From the NCBI GenBank assembly GCA_964016885.1, contig OZ024743.1, positions 15,940,972 to 16,004,971 of the forward strand: a DNA stretch of 64,000 nt, written 5' to 3'. The notes under the pieces were generated by a model. The model did not search any database, was not told where the DNA came from, and saw only the letters and a program-made list of their open reading frames with translations. Source of the DNA: Eledone cirrhosa (lineage: Eukaryota > Mollusca > Cephalopoda > Octopoda > Eledonidae). The position numbers were made by a program, and so were the translations under genes. Shown here in pieces: positions 20,924 through 32,285 of this stretch (positions within the stretch are counted from its first letter, which is position 1; every line of letters begins with the position of its first letter).

Positions 20924-23100
20924 TCAAGTTATAAATTGGGTGTTGAGTTCTAGTCTATTATTGATTGGTGGTTGTGTTTTGTCTATAATTAGTGCTTCCT
21001 TAATTCTAAGATTGCCGAGGTTTCTTTCCTTAGTTTCTATCCTAACTGTTATGGTTTTGTCGGTGTTTTGCATTTAACTAGGTGTATCTTAAATGAGGAA
21101 GCGTTAGTATTCAGGTGTTCTTTTATTCTTATGTAGAGTGTTCTGGTGGTGCTACCTACGTAGAAGTTGCTGCATTTGTCGCACTCTAGTCTGTATACGA
21201 CGTAAGCTTGGTGGCATAGGTCTGTGTCGTTGATGGGGCAGTTGGCTAGCCTGCATCGGTTGTCATGTCTGGTGGAGTGTCTTTTGGTTAGCTGTCCGCG
21301 TAGAGAAGGAGCTGAGTGGGCCAGTTGGATATCTAGTCCCTCTCGTCTGATAGCTCTGCGGATGGCTGTTGTTGTTTCGTCACTGAAGTGTGGGAGCTTC
21401 AGGAAACAAGTGTTAGTGCCTCGGTGTGGTGTCCTCTGTTCTTTCTGGCACGGTTTGTGGTTGATGTCGTGTATCCGTTCAGTTTGAGTACTTCCAGGAA
21501 ATGTGTGGTGTGTGTGTCTCGGTCTCTAACGTCGGTGCATTTGTTCCGGATACGTGTTAGTTCGTTCCTTATTTATGCGAACTTAGCGCTGGCTGGGAGG
21601 GCCGATCTGAAATGTACGAACAGGTCCCTGCTGGCGGGCGGCTTTTTTATAGAAGCAAGTGTAGATGTTGCCTTCCTCTGTTACCCTGAGTTGGAAGTCC
21701 AGTAGGGATAGGGATCCGCGGTCATCGGGGTGTTCCACGCTGAACTTTATACTGGCGTCCATACTGGGGAATGTTGTGTATATTTTATCCGCCTCCTCAC
21801 GGGATGATATAAGGATGAGTATGTCATCTACATATCGGGTGAAGAAGGTATGGGAATGGCAGGTGTTGAGGGCTCGGTATTCTAGCTGGTTCATATAGGT
21901 GATGGCCAGCAGGCCCGATAGGCTGGATCCCATGGGTAATCCTGTTGTCTGTCTGTATGTGTGGTGGTGGAAGGTGAAGTACGTGTTGTCCACTGTGAAG
22001 GACAAAAGCTGGTGTATGTCCGTCGGAAGGAGGCCGTAGCAGTGGATGTCCTCTGCGACCACGCAGTCCGTCTATATATCGACAGCTGGATGAGCGGGGA
22101 CTGTAGTGTAGAGGGAGACAACGTCGAGGCTAAAATCGTATCTATTTAGTTTAAGTTGTTCTGGCTGGAGTTGGTGTAGTCTACGTATGATTTCGTCGGA
22201 TCTACTGACGTGCCCGGGAAAGGTGGAGAGTAGAGGCTTGAGGACCTGGGAGAGGAGCCAGAAAAGTTTGTATAGGGGTCCTTCTATGCTAGAGACGATG
22301 GGTCTTATTTGTGTCTTAGTACTATTCTTGTGGGTCTTGATGAGGTGGTAGAACGTGGGCAGTCTGCTATTTCTAGTGGTGTAGTTGAGCTTAACTTTAT
22401 TTGGGAGTTGTCTTCTCTTACAGATGTCGAACCAGATGGATTTGGTCTGTTTTTCGATCTGGGCTGCAGTCATATCGATCTGGGCTGCAGTCATGTCGCT
22501 TAGGTGTTCAAAGGCTAGGTTGTTGTATGTGGCTTGAGAGATGACGCAAAACTCTTTACCTTTGTCGGATGGTAACTATATAAGTTCCCTATTCCGTAGG
22601 TCGTTCAGGGCGAGTTGTTGTGTCCTGGAGAGGTTTGGGGCTATCTTCTTCTGTTTCCGTAAGATGTTAAATACGGCATGTTTTAGCCTCGAGAGTTTTT
22701 CTTCAAGCTCGCGGTTGGCAGGCGGTGGACAGAGTGGGCGATCCAGTTGGTATATCGGGAATCTGGGTTTGTTAGGTTCTGTGGTGTTGTTTGCCGAGAG
22801 TCGATATCCATTTTAGTTGGTAGGCAGCCCGACAGAAATTCGTTTCTATGTCGAGCCATAATTTGTCGTCCAGTCTCTGTTTCAATATGAACTTGGGACC
22901 CAGGCTGAGGAGGTCTAATTCCTCTCGGGAGAGGGATTCTGTTAAGTCTGTGACGAGGTGTTTTGCGTCAGGTGTGTTGTTGGTCAGGGCGCCGCTAGGT
23001 TCGGTGTTGGTACCATCTTGTTCGCCTCTGTTGGTGCTTAGAGTTGGGATGTGGTTAAGACGGTTAGCCGTGCTGAGTTTTAGAAATGTTTGCGGTTAGG
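20924..23100 (-). pseudogene. Penelope-type reverse transcriptase with GIY-YIG endonuclease
   Basis: The protein would copy RNA at nicked target DNA using its own endonuclease. Minus-strand order: LLSLGPKFIL near 22900, ALNDLRNRELIQLPSDKG near 22600, RT fingers PIVSSIEGPLYKL, motif A DVVSLYTTVP, motif B TGLPMGSSLSGLLA, catalytic RYVDDILIL near 21830, LLDFQL, then SALPASAKF. The endonuclease has CPIND..LCHQAYVVYRLEC and CSNFYVGSTTRTLYIRIKEH near 21140, then LRIKEALIID and PPINN, ending at a stop at 20924-20926. Damage: in-frame TAG after AVDI near 22072, a frameshift near 21630, a TGA/TAA soon after, and a frameshift near 21060. The start is not clear. Confidence 0.85.
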
Positions 23101-23110
23101 CGTATTTTCT

Positions 23111-23495
23111 CCCCCACATTTACGTATATACATATCTTCTTACACACGCACACACATACTTACACCTCACACATTCTCCCACACACTTAAACAGGCATGT
23201 AAAAAAAAAAACCTTTTTAAAGGGAGACTACTCTTTATCCACCTAACCTTAACTCTTTGACATTAGAGATAGGACAGATACTCTATACCATTTCCTGTCA
23301 GCAGGACTTGGCAAGCTATTTAGAACACTGATTTAACCGCTTTACTTCCCTCCGAAGAAGAGATATTATCTCGGAAATTAAGGACATTTAAATAAATCTA
23401 AGTTAAAAGAGTAATTGTCAATAATATCTTTTGCATTTGCATTCTTTATTCTATGTCCATACCTGCATTATTTTGGCTTTAATATACATATACAA
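23111..23495. repeat. Penelope-like inverted terminal repeat, 5' side
   Basis: Mirror of 20373-20772. It ends in CAAACGTTTA directly before a (TA)n run, so its outer part may be lost. The hammerhead-like motif at 23352-23378 lies on the plus strand here. Confidence 0.85.
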
Positions 23496-23498
23496 ACG

Positions 23499-23501
<3 letters not shown>

Positions 23502-23585
<84 letters not shown>
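23502..23585. repeat. (TA)n microsatellite
   Basis: Pure TA run at the 5' border of the Penelope-like element. Confidence 0.95.
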
Positions 23586-23595
<10 letters not shown>

Positions 23596-23878
23596 GATTT
23601 ACATATACTTAAAGTCATAGATATATATGTTTTGCAACCGGTCATGTTGTGGCTCAATGAAGAATTAATAAATTAAATAATCAGAGCAATATATCATAAA
23701 TCATGTCCTAAGAATTATTACATAAAATATATTCCATTTCCTTTTAGACATCCAATTAACAGGATATATCCAGAGTATCGGACTCATTAGGAGTAAACTC
23801 AAAATTAGACATTTAATTTTCCAAAGTGATCGCGCCAATATTTTATCTAATAATTCTAAGGACATGATTTATTATATA

Positions 23879-24675
23879 CTAGCATTAAAGCCCGGCGTTG
23901 CTCGGGGTCATTAAGTTACCAAAGTTAGGTTGCACCACCCATTTTATGGCAGCACTTTTTTGTCTGCCAGGCACTGGGTGAATGAAATGCAAACCTGGAA
24001 GCATGAGCTGCGCCAGCAGTGACAATTGTAGTTTCGCCTATGGATATTATCTCTGTGCAAAAAAGTGTTGACATTTATTGTTTCACAGTACTTGCGCAAC
24101 ACGCGCGTAGACGATGCCAGCCGAACAACAGAGCTGCGATGGAGTTGTTCTGCATGGTTGTCTGTGTGTTTTCTAAATTTAAGACAGTAGGGAGGGTTGT
24201 GATATGAGGGAGAGTTAGCTGTTGTTTCTAGCATGTTTAAAAACCTCATAGGGGATATATGTTTTCTAAATTTAAGACAGTAGGGAGGGGTGTGATATGG
24301 GGGAGAGTTAGCTGCTGTTTCTAGCAGGTTTAGTAACCTCATAGAGGATATGTGTTTTCTAAATTTAAGACAGTAGGGAGTGGTGTGAACGGACAGTATC
24401 ACCATCAAGCTTGGAAAGAGAAAGTAGCAGAAAGTATGAAGTTGTATAGATTTTGAATGGTAATATAAAGCATTCAGCAGTTTAAATGAGAGAGAAAAAT
24501 CGTAAAATATTTAGTTTTATCTATTTTTTGCGTAATTGTGGGTGAAATTGAAAAAATTATCTGCGTCAAGACGCAATCGAAACTATTTCTAATACTGAAT
24601 TGTAAATTTCAATTGAAATTCTATATCGTAGATTTCTATAACGAAGGAGCATGACCACACACTGAGCTTTATAGA
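23879..24675 (-). mobile_element. Non-autonomous Helitron
   Basis: Read on the minus strand it begins TCTATAAAGCTCAGTG (24675 downward) and ends with the hairpin CCCGAGCAACGCCGGG followed eight bases later by CTAG (23882-23879). The base before the 5' TC is A and the base after CTAG is T, the A/T target expected of Helitrons, which leave no target duplication. Length is 797 bp with no Rep/helicase coding, so it would depend on an autonomous partner. It contains a 93-bp minisatellite. The open frame across it is made of that minisatellite and is not a gene. Confidence 0.8.
24166..24390. repeat. 93-bp minisatellite inside the Helitron
   Basis: Units start at 24166, 24259 and 24352 with TGTTTTCTAAATTTAAGACA and contain GGGAGAGTTAGCTG and CCTCATAG. 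The third unit is partial. Internal tandem repeats are common in non-autonomous Helitrons. Confidence 0.9.
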
Positions 24676-24678
24676 TTA

Positions 24679-24679
<1 letters not shown>

Positions 24680-24735
<56 letters not shown>
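24680..24735. repeat. (TA)n microsatellite
   Basis: TA run between the Helitron and the SINE pair. Confidence 0.95.
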
Positions 24736-24737
<2 letters not shown>

Positions 24738-24738
<1 letters not shown>

Positions 24739-25306
24739 ACATGGCTTAGTGGTCAATCGAAATGTTGTGAGTTCAATTCTCAGACCGGGTGATGTGTTGT
24801 TTCCTTGAGCAAGACACTTTATTTCACATTGCTCCAGTTTACTCAGCTGTAGAAATGAGATGATAGGGACTGGGGTCCCTATCATTCCACTGCAAAGTGG
24901 TCGTGGATGTGCCACGGCAAAAAAGCACCCACCACTCACTGTAAATCAGGTTGGTGTTAGAAAGGGCATCCAGCTGTAGAATTCAAGCCAGAATAGTGGT
25001 TAGAGCATTGGCCTTGCAATCGAAAGGTTTTGAGTTCAAATCTCAGACCGGGTGATGTGTTGTTTTCTTGAGCAAGACACTTTATTTCACATTGTTCCAG
25101 TTTACTCAGCTGTAGAAATGAGATGATAGGGAACCCAGTCCCTATCATTCCACTGCAAAGTGGTCGTGAAGGTGCCACGGCAAAAAAACACCCAGCACTC
25201 ACTGTAAATGAGGTTGGTGTTAGGAAGGGCATCCAGCTAGAAATCAAGCCAGAATCAGTTCCCATCCCACCCTTGCAAGCAGGGAAAAGCAGACGTAAAA
25301 TGAAAT
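24738..25306 (+). mobile_element. Fused pair of family i SINEs
   Basis: Copy 1 (24738 to about 24993) has the ACATGGCTTAGTGG head with ~20 bp missing from the anticodon-arm region, and stops at AAGCCAGAAT without a tail. Copy 2 starts inside its head at AGTGGTTAGAGCATTGG and runs through the body to CCCTTGCAAGCAGGG and GACGTAAAATGAAATG. The joint (GAAT/AGTGG) lacks tail and target duplication, pointing to recombination or template switching. Confidence 0.85.
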
Positions 25307-25312
25307 GTTGAT

Positions 25313-25405
25313 ATATATATATATTCTTTGCTTAAATTTTAATCTGTTATTTTAATAAATATATATATATATATATACATAATATATATATATATATATA
25401 TATAC
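25313..25405. repeat. TA tracts around a fragment of the 3560 palindrome
   Basis: ATTCTTTGCTTAAATTTTAA through GTTATTTTAATAAAT (25324-25357) equals the outer right arm of the 3560-3757 palindrome with one change, set between TA runs. Confidence 0.8.
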
Positions 25406-26104
25406 ATCTGTCTTTCTTTCTCACTCAATCAGTTGGTAATCCCATTCAATCCTGTATAACATGGTGCTACAAATGTTTGCATGTGCATGTATGTACAAAG
25501 TGATCAAGTTTGAGTTGTGTAAACTGAATAAATTGAAATAGAATGAATAGAATGAATAAAATGTGAGTGTAAAACATCCATCACACACTTGTTTGTAAAC
25601 CTCTTTGGGCATAAATAATCTATAATGTTTTTCTGCTTGTCAAAGCATTCACATGTCTCGGTATGTGAAATTAATTTGAAGAAATAATCAATATAGTTTC
25701 ATGTAATAAAACAATATTTTGAAGACCTATAAATTTCTGCATCAAACTAGAAATTAAAAAATGTATAAGACATTGGATTTCCACAGGTTCAGCAAGGTAA
25801 CACAAAGATACACATACTTGATTATATTTTCAATAAATTTAAATGAAAGGTAAAAATGTGAATTATGCATTACTTGGAAGTCTAATTTTTAATTTCAAAT
25901 ATCAAGCATTTTTTTTTCCTGTTGCTCCATTGAACATAACTCCCTAGTTTTTTCATGTCCACTTTGTTGCAAGAATTCAGACTAGTTATTTAGTATGACA
26001 ATGACTTATGTATCATGAATTTCCTCTCCAAATGTAGGGTAGATTGTATGGAGAATTTCTAAGTTCTGCAACATTGCACAATAATCTGACATATGAATGC
26101 GGGT
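25406..26104. other. Unassigned stretch
   Basis: AT-rich; nothing recognised. Confidence 0.5.
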
Positions 26105-26330
26105 AATGTGTGAAAGTTGGAAAGAAATGAAAGAAGCATGCTCCACTTGATGCGTAACATTAGCTTACATAAAGAACAAAGCACAGATGAGTTGAAAGAA
26201 AAAAATTGACATGAAAGGAATCAGGTGTTGTGTGCGAGAGAAAAGATTGTAATAGTATGGATATTTAAGTCACAGAAGTGGAAAACTGAGGATGACATGA
26301 GAAGAGGTTGTAAAGTTGATAGCAGCTAGA
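26105..26330 (+). pseudogene. Old RTE-like LINE C-terminal fragment
   Basis: Plus strand fits LERNERSMLH.MRNISLHK, STDELKEK, MKGIRCCVREKRL and WYG, the conserved C-terminal domain of the window's main LINE, with frameshifts and stops. No tail follows directly. Confidence 0.65.
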
Positions 26331-26820
26331 ATAAAAGCTGAAGTTTGACTGGTCTGTTTAGGTTTTGAAGATCTGAAGATCCTCTGGCTATAGTTGTATT
26401 ACACATAGGAATATTTTTGTTTTGAAAGCGCATTTTTATTTCATTGTCAATTGATCTTTTCTGTGATAAGGGAAACATGCATAACATTTATAAAATTTCT
26501 TAATTCCACCCCTAATCCTGGTTTATCATTTACTATCCTACTTTGTGAGGTTAAATATGTGCAATTATTGGAACTGACACAATGGAGTTTACTTTGGGTG
26601 ATTTGGTCCTACATGACTTTGATTGTAATAACATATTTGTGCTTTAAGTCTTCTTCTCATATCACAATACGGTAAATGTCTCTACTTGCTAAACTTGTTT
26701 ATATATAAAGTTACTTTCATATAAAATAAATGGTGCATGGTTTAGGAAACCTGGGAACAAAACGTTTTTTCAAGAGGTTAAAATGAATGTAGAAGATGAC
26801 AAATGCTAAAATCTATGTTA

Positions 26821-26880
26821 GAACAATTCCACTGAAACCATGCAAGCATAGAAAAGTGGATGCAAAATTATGATGATAAT
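26821..26880 (+). mobile_element. Worn LINE/SINE tail
   Basis: AACCATGCAAGCATAGAAAA, GTGGATGCAAAATTATGATG resembles the tail hairpin and GGACGTAAAATGATGATG end. Confidence 0.5.
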
Positions 26881-29800
26881 TGTAATGACTTATTACTGCC
26901 ATATCAAACAAAGCAAAACTATTCAAATCAACACTGAAACAAATAACATATTGTAGCTACAGGGATTGAAATTTTAGGACAAATAAACTACTCAAACGCT
27001 TATTCTTGTCTGAACAATCTCTCATTCAGCAGAATGATTTCAGTTGCTGTAAACATGTAAATATTCCCAAATTATTTAACACAGTGGGCATAAATAAATT
27101 TGTATGAAATAAAACAACAATAGCCAATGGAAATTTAATATTCTAAAGAATTATATAATACATGAAGAAATATGTTGGTATATTACATTAGAACATGAAA
27201 TGATACTGTAACCTTATATCAATGATGCAACTGAGTGATCTTAGTAATCATCATCATCATCATTAATATATATATAGAATATAAGGCTGCTAACTACTCC
27301 ATGTTTCCTTGTGCCTAACCTTGTATATATATATATATGAAAATTTGACAAAGTTGTTTACAGCTAAAATATTCATAACTATTTACTATTAAATGATATC
27401 CAGTGCAGTGTGTGATTGTGGGATATTTATCGACAAGATACTTAGACAGGCTGACAAACATATGCCTGTATGCACACACACATACACACAAATATATAAC
27501 AAAGTTGTATGTGAATGTGTATACAGCTATGCAAAAGCTAAATTCTATTTCTATTTTAAGTTAAGTCAACTTATACATCTGTGTATGCAAATGAGGCTAA
27601 TCAGACCATTTACAAAGAAAAAAAGCTATATATTTTCGCCTGTGTTAAAGTTCAGCAGTAGGAAGAGGAAAGCATTGTCCTGATGAGAACCATTTAAGTT
27701 TGAAATGCATAGTTATCCTGCTTGCATCTGCTGGACACCACTTGATGGCACTGACTGTCAGTTTTCTATTTATAGTTGTGGCTTTCAAAATGCTTATTTA
27801 TAAACATACCGTATATCTTAAGATATATGAAATTCAGATATATATTTGTATACAGCTATGTTGAAGCTAAATTCTAATTATATAACCAAAATGTTAGCAA
27901 ATTACCCTTAGCTAAGACTCTATTCCATTCTTTTTTTATGTTATTTTTTTCTGAAAATTGCAGGCTAATAGGTTTGTTGTTGAACTATAATGGTGGAGAC
28001 TTCTGGTAATCTTGGTCCCCAAACCAGCTCTCTAATCATTACATTGGTTGTGGAGTTGGCCCCCCACAGGCATGAGGCTGGCAATTTGGAATGGCTATTT
28101 CAACACATCTCCCTCACTGACCTCTTTGGTAACACTTTCTCCATTTTGTCCACTGGGACCAGGAATTTGTTTTTGTGCCTGGGCTTCTGGATGCCAGTGA
28201 ACATTCTCCCACATTGACGAGGCCTATATCACTAGGGTAGTAATGGTATATATTACTAATATCTATGCTTGCACACTTTTAACTACAGAATATTAAGCTT
28301 TACTTAAAAGCTGAGGTATGTTGATTTGTTTTGGAGGCAAGATCTATATTTCTGTGCCGATGAGATCAAAGTTAAAATTTTAAAACACATTTACTGTACA
28401 TAGTTGCCTTGTACATTCTATGAAAGATTATGGTCCCTTCCTTTAATTCAACATTGAAAGTTAGCAGCTTCTTGTGGTGAACGTAGACTGCTTCAATTTC
28501 ACTAGCCTCAGAAGTCCTGTTGAGATATATGACCAAGTCCCTACATGCCGAGGAAAATTATATATAAAAAAGAATTGGGAAAAACAGCATCAAACAAGAA
28601 CTGAAATCAAGTTGTGGACTTCCTTTGCTAGCTGTTAATCATTTGCTCTGTTTTGTTTACCATAAGAATAATGATGATAATGATAATGGTAGTTATTAGA
28701 CATATGTGAAGACAGAGGAAAAGGTGGTAGGGAGATTAAGTGCAACCAAAATAATTTCTACAAAGTCAACAACAAGGATGGGTTTGAGTATTGTGGAAGA
28801 AAAGCAGAGATGATGTAAATGAAAAGTAAAGAAAAAAAACAACATAAAAAAATAAAAACAAATAGAAAGTAGCAGACTAGAGTAATTTAGAAAATGAAAC
28901 AACCATCAGCTACTGACAGTTTAAATCCATTATCAAAGTAGGAGGTCAGTAGCATCATGTTTTCATTTTACCTGTTTCTTATTCTTTTCCTTTTTTTAAC
29001 ATTTTCTTTTTCCATTTGTTGGTATTTAGTAGTTGGCGGGTGGTTTATTTTATTATATTCCTCCTGCTTTTCTGTATTTTATTTTCTGTAAAGAAACGTT
29101 GTCATTAATTTATGTACTAAATTTCAGGTTTTTAAAAAGAAAATAATTTGCATAGCATAATAGATTTATAATTGGTTACATTGATTTTACTGCAGTGTTA
29201 GTTTTCCAGTCTATTAACCTCTAATTTTATGTTCCTATCAACATTATATTTTGATTGGAATGTATCCTCTAGTGATCTTTGCACACCATTTTTTCTGAAA
29301 TCCTAGAAATAGCAGCCAACCCTCTCTCAGTCAGATCTGAACAACTTAGTAAATTGCATGTTGGGTAATGTGGTCCTAAGATTCTCTTAATATAGGAAAA
29401 TGACAAGATGTTCATGGCTAGAATGCATTTCACAATAGGGCACCTCAATCAGAGATGGTCTAAGACTAAATAACAACATATACTTGTATCATGTGGCCAA
29501 GATTGCTGCTGGAACTAAATTTCAATCTTCCCATAACATTCTAAGCTTCTTTCTCAGAATAGTCAAAATAGTCATTACTCAAATGTTAAATGTATTTGTC
29601 TAACTTCTAATTGTCGGTTGAATCACTAGGTTGGTGGAGGGTTTATTTTAAGGAAAACTTCAAACAGCAAAATCATTGAGGGATAGGTGCCATTTTCCAG
29701 TGTTTGGTTTTGACTGAATCTGAGAAATCTTTCTAATGCCTCTTTTTAACTTGGTATTAGTGTTTCAATTGTCGTTTATCATGTAAGCGCATGTAATATT

Positions 29801-30783
29801 TGACACAATATAAAGTTAGCACAGAATTAGATTTAGAACTACACCAGCAGGTTCAATGGTGCAGTGAAATAATCACTGGCTTATATACTCTTTACATTTG
29901 CTAGTTCAAGCATAGCATACAAGTAACAATGCTAATACCTAATATGATGTTTTTGTTTTCTTAGCATGCTGAATAGAGTTACAAATAATCTAGCCATGCT
30001 GAAAGAAATGTGGGTATCTAAGACTAGTTTTATGATCTGATGAGTTCATCTGTACGACAACTTTTTGCATCATTCTTACTAGCATTCGGTAATTGATGAA
30101 GTAAAGGGATATTAGACTATTCTTTTGAACGTGTTTTGTAGAAAATTTTGAGATCATTTTCCCATCACCTGGTCTCAGTACCCCAATGTTCAAAAAGTTC
30201 CAGCTTCATTGGGACTCCTTCGATAAGTCTTATTATCAAACTATCCTCGTTGATGATGAGCACATGGAATATTTTTACATGCAAAAGAGGGAAGAGATGG
30301 TTGAATAACTACTCACTATAATGCTTTCTGGATATAATCAATGAGAAGATTAAGCCGAGTTTATAAAGCTCTCCTTTCTCTATCTGGGTGGTTGGCCATC
30401 TCTCTAGTTTTTTTTCTTGGTCCCAGGAACTTACCACACAGCTCGTTGGATATAAGGCCATATATGTGATCAAGGCAATTCTATTCAAAGAACGACTTAA
30501 GCTTACAATATGTAATTCAAGAGATCGACAAAAAGTCATGCTTAGTTGTAAATTGCATTCAAAAATAGTGTTTCTATATTTAGCCCCAATAATATTATGT
30601 ATTTAGAAGGTATTCCACCTGCTTATTTTCATTTTAATTTGTTCTGTTGTGTGGTTTCTACATTAGATTTAGTAAAGTGAACAGAAAGTACAATATACTA
30701 CAGGTTAGATCGAGAAAATCATCGTCAATAAAAAGATGTGAAAGTGTGCAACATTTAAATATTAATTGATTGATCTAATTCAG
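26881..30783. other. Long unassigned stretch
   Basis: Contains a (TCA)n run at 27248-27262 that may be a minus-strand LINE tail, short TA runs and frames under 100 codons with no recognisable motif. No exon-like block, tRNA or transposon end could be supported. Confidence 0.5.
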
Positions 30784-31036
30784 CAAGCATCCTAGAATAA
30801 GGACAGGCTGGAAGAAGTTTAGGGAGCTGCTTCCTCTGTTGATAAAGAAGGGTGTTTCCATGCCTATGAAAGGATGGTTATTTGATGCCTGTGTGGCATA
30901 CGCGATGCTGCATGGTAGTGAGACATGGGCAGCAACTGCAGAGGATATGCGACGGCTGGAGAGAAATGAAGCAAACATGCTCCGTTGGATGTGCAATATC
31001 AAAGTGCGTGAACGACCAAGCATAGATGAGTTGAGA
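30784..31036 (+). pseudogene. RTE-like LINE subfamily A, C-terminal fragment
   Basis: Open from RIRTGWKKFRELLPLLIKKG through LFDACVAYAMLHGSETWAAT, EDMRRLERNEANMLRWMC and RERPSIDELRK, where it is cut by a hairpin repeat. It is intact in frame over 84 codons and close to 48450-48690, so it is a fairly young truncated piece. Confidence 0.85.
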
Positions 31037-31037
31037 A

Positions 31038-31135
31038 AAGGAAGTTATAGTTTTCACACATGGATGTGAAAACTATAACTTCCTTTTTCTGGATGTGAAA
31101 ATGGTGGTGGATGTGAAAACTATAACTTTCTTTTT
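31038..31135. repeat. Hairpin and tandem repeat
   Basis: GGAAGTTATAGTTTTCACAC is followed three bases on by its reverse complement, and the GGATGTGAAAACTATAACTT unit then recurs at about 31106. It joins directly to the broken LINE. Confidence 0.85.
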
Positions 31136-31829
31136 CTTTTTCTGCACACATACTAATTTGATCTATACAAAAAATACCCTCCCACTACAACCACCATAAT
31201 ACTCTTGCTTACCCACTTAAAGTGCTTGTATTACATGTAATACCTTGCCACACAATACTCTTATATAAATGAGACACACTTGCATGCTCCATGTATGACT
31301 AATGCATACACTATCTACTAGATCTGATTATTGTGTAATCTGCCGCATTTATTTTAATTTTGATTTTAAATTTGAATTACTATACAAATATAGTATAGTA
31401 TAATATATGTCACTCCACTGTACATCAATATATATATATGTATCTGTATGTCTCTTGCGTTGGATAGGAGGTCAATTATATATACAAGCATTAATAAATG
31501 CTCCGAAGACTCCAAGCCTAGGTTTGGATGAAACAATTGTAAGTGAATAAATGTTTTGAACATAGCTTTGATTCTTGTGAATTCTATATAACTGCTTTGT
31601 AGAACAACCAATGTTCTTACATTGAGCTATTTATCTTACTGGTAATAAGGTAGTAATAAATTACTGACCCTCCCTGTTTATAGTTTAAAAATTTACATAA
31701 CTATAAATAGTATCCTTAATATATATCTATATATATAATATATATGCAGAGGTTGTATTTAATTTGTTGGGTTTCAACAAGCTTAAACATTTTTATAACT
31801 GATATAAAGCACTCAACAAATTTGTGGAG
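31136..31829. other. Unassigned stretch
   Basis: AT-rich; nothing recognised. Confidence 0.5.
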
Positions 31830-32195
31830 TAAATATTCAATATATTAATAAATTGAAACTATATTTATAAAACCATAATTATTTTATTATATATATTTCA
31901 AGGACAACCAAGGCAAATTTTAGTGCGCTTTCATCAGATAAAACACAAATTTGTTTTATAAATAAATATTGACATACCCGCATAAAGACAACCTTAACGG
32001 TTGTGGTTCGACTATCCAGCGAACCTCAAGTGTTAAGGCTGTCTTTATGCGGGTATGTCAATATTTATTTATAAAACAAATTTGTATTTTATCTGATGAA
32101 AGTGCACCAAAATTTGACTTGGTTGCTCTTGAAATGTATATAATAAAATAATTATGGTTTTATAAATATAGTTTCCATTTATTAATATATTGTAT
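31830..32195. mobile_element. Foldback element, ~150-bp arms
   Basis: Arms about 31830-32000 and 32042-32195 mirror each other (TATTAATAAATTGAAACTAT, TAATTATTTTATTATATA, TTTCATCAGATAAAACA, ATTGACATACCCGCATAAAG) around a ~40-bp loop. CTGATGAAAG at the inner side resembles the hammerhead-like core but without GAAA. No coding sequence. Confidence 0.85.
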
Positions 32196-32204
32196 ATATA
32201 TATA

Positions 32205-32283
32205 TAAAGCCGACCTTACCCAATTACACCTCTCAAAGGTGATGACACATGACAGTGACCTCTGGCGTCACACAGTAATATAT
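32205..32283 (+). pseudogene. RTE-like LINE subfamily B stub
   Basis: Encodes [19 protein letters not shown] and RHTVI, the last codons of the subfamily B protein, then enters a short TA run. Confidence 0.8.
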
Positions 32284-32285
32284 AT

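Larger units (their letters stand above)
20333..23500 (-). mobile_element. Penelope-like element with inverted terminal repeats
   Basis: A ~3.1-kb element on the minus strand. Inverted repeats of about 400 bp (20373-20772 and 23111-23495) flank a reading frame with Penelope-type RT and GIY-YIG endonuclease. Penelope-like elements characteristically carry such pseudo-LTRs in direct or inverted arrangement. About 40 bp beyond the left repeat (20333-20372) may also belong. The left end borders a TA/TACA tract and the right end a long (TA)n run. The repeats are closely similar, so the insertion is moderately young, yet the frame is already broken. Confidence 0.85.

Noticed and set aside
20640..20940. 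GT-rich block 20690-20900 as a separate microsatellite locus
   Set aside because: It lies between the Penelope-like stop codon and terminal repeat and is best read as that element's CA-rich 3' UTR.
23944..24408. 154-codon frame with repeated CLKFRKHIS
   Set aside because: The repetition is the 93-bp minisatellite (93 is a multiple of 3) inside the Helitron.
27990..28217. 75-codon frame in a slightly GC-richer patch as a host exon
   Set aside because: No recognisable domain, no convincing splice sites and no neighbouring exons.
29990..30193. 67-codon minus-strand frame with STKHVQKNSLISLYFINY
   Set aside because: It looks more protein-like than its surroundings, but I could not link it to any family or extend it without stops.
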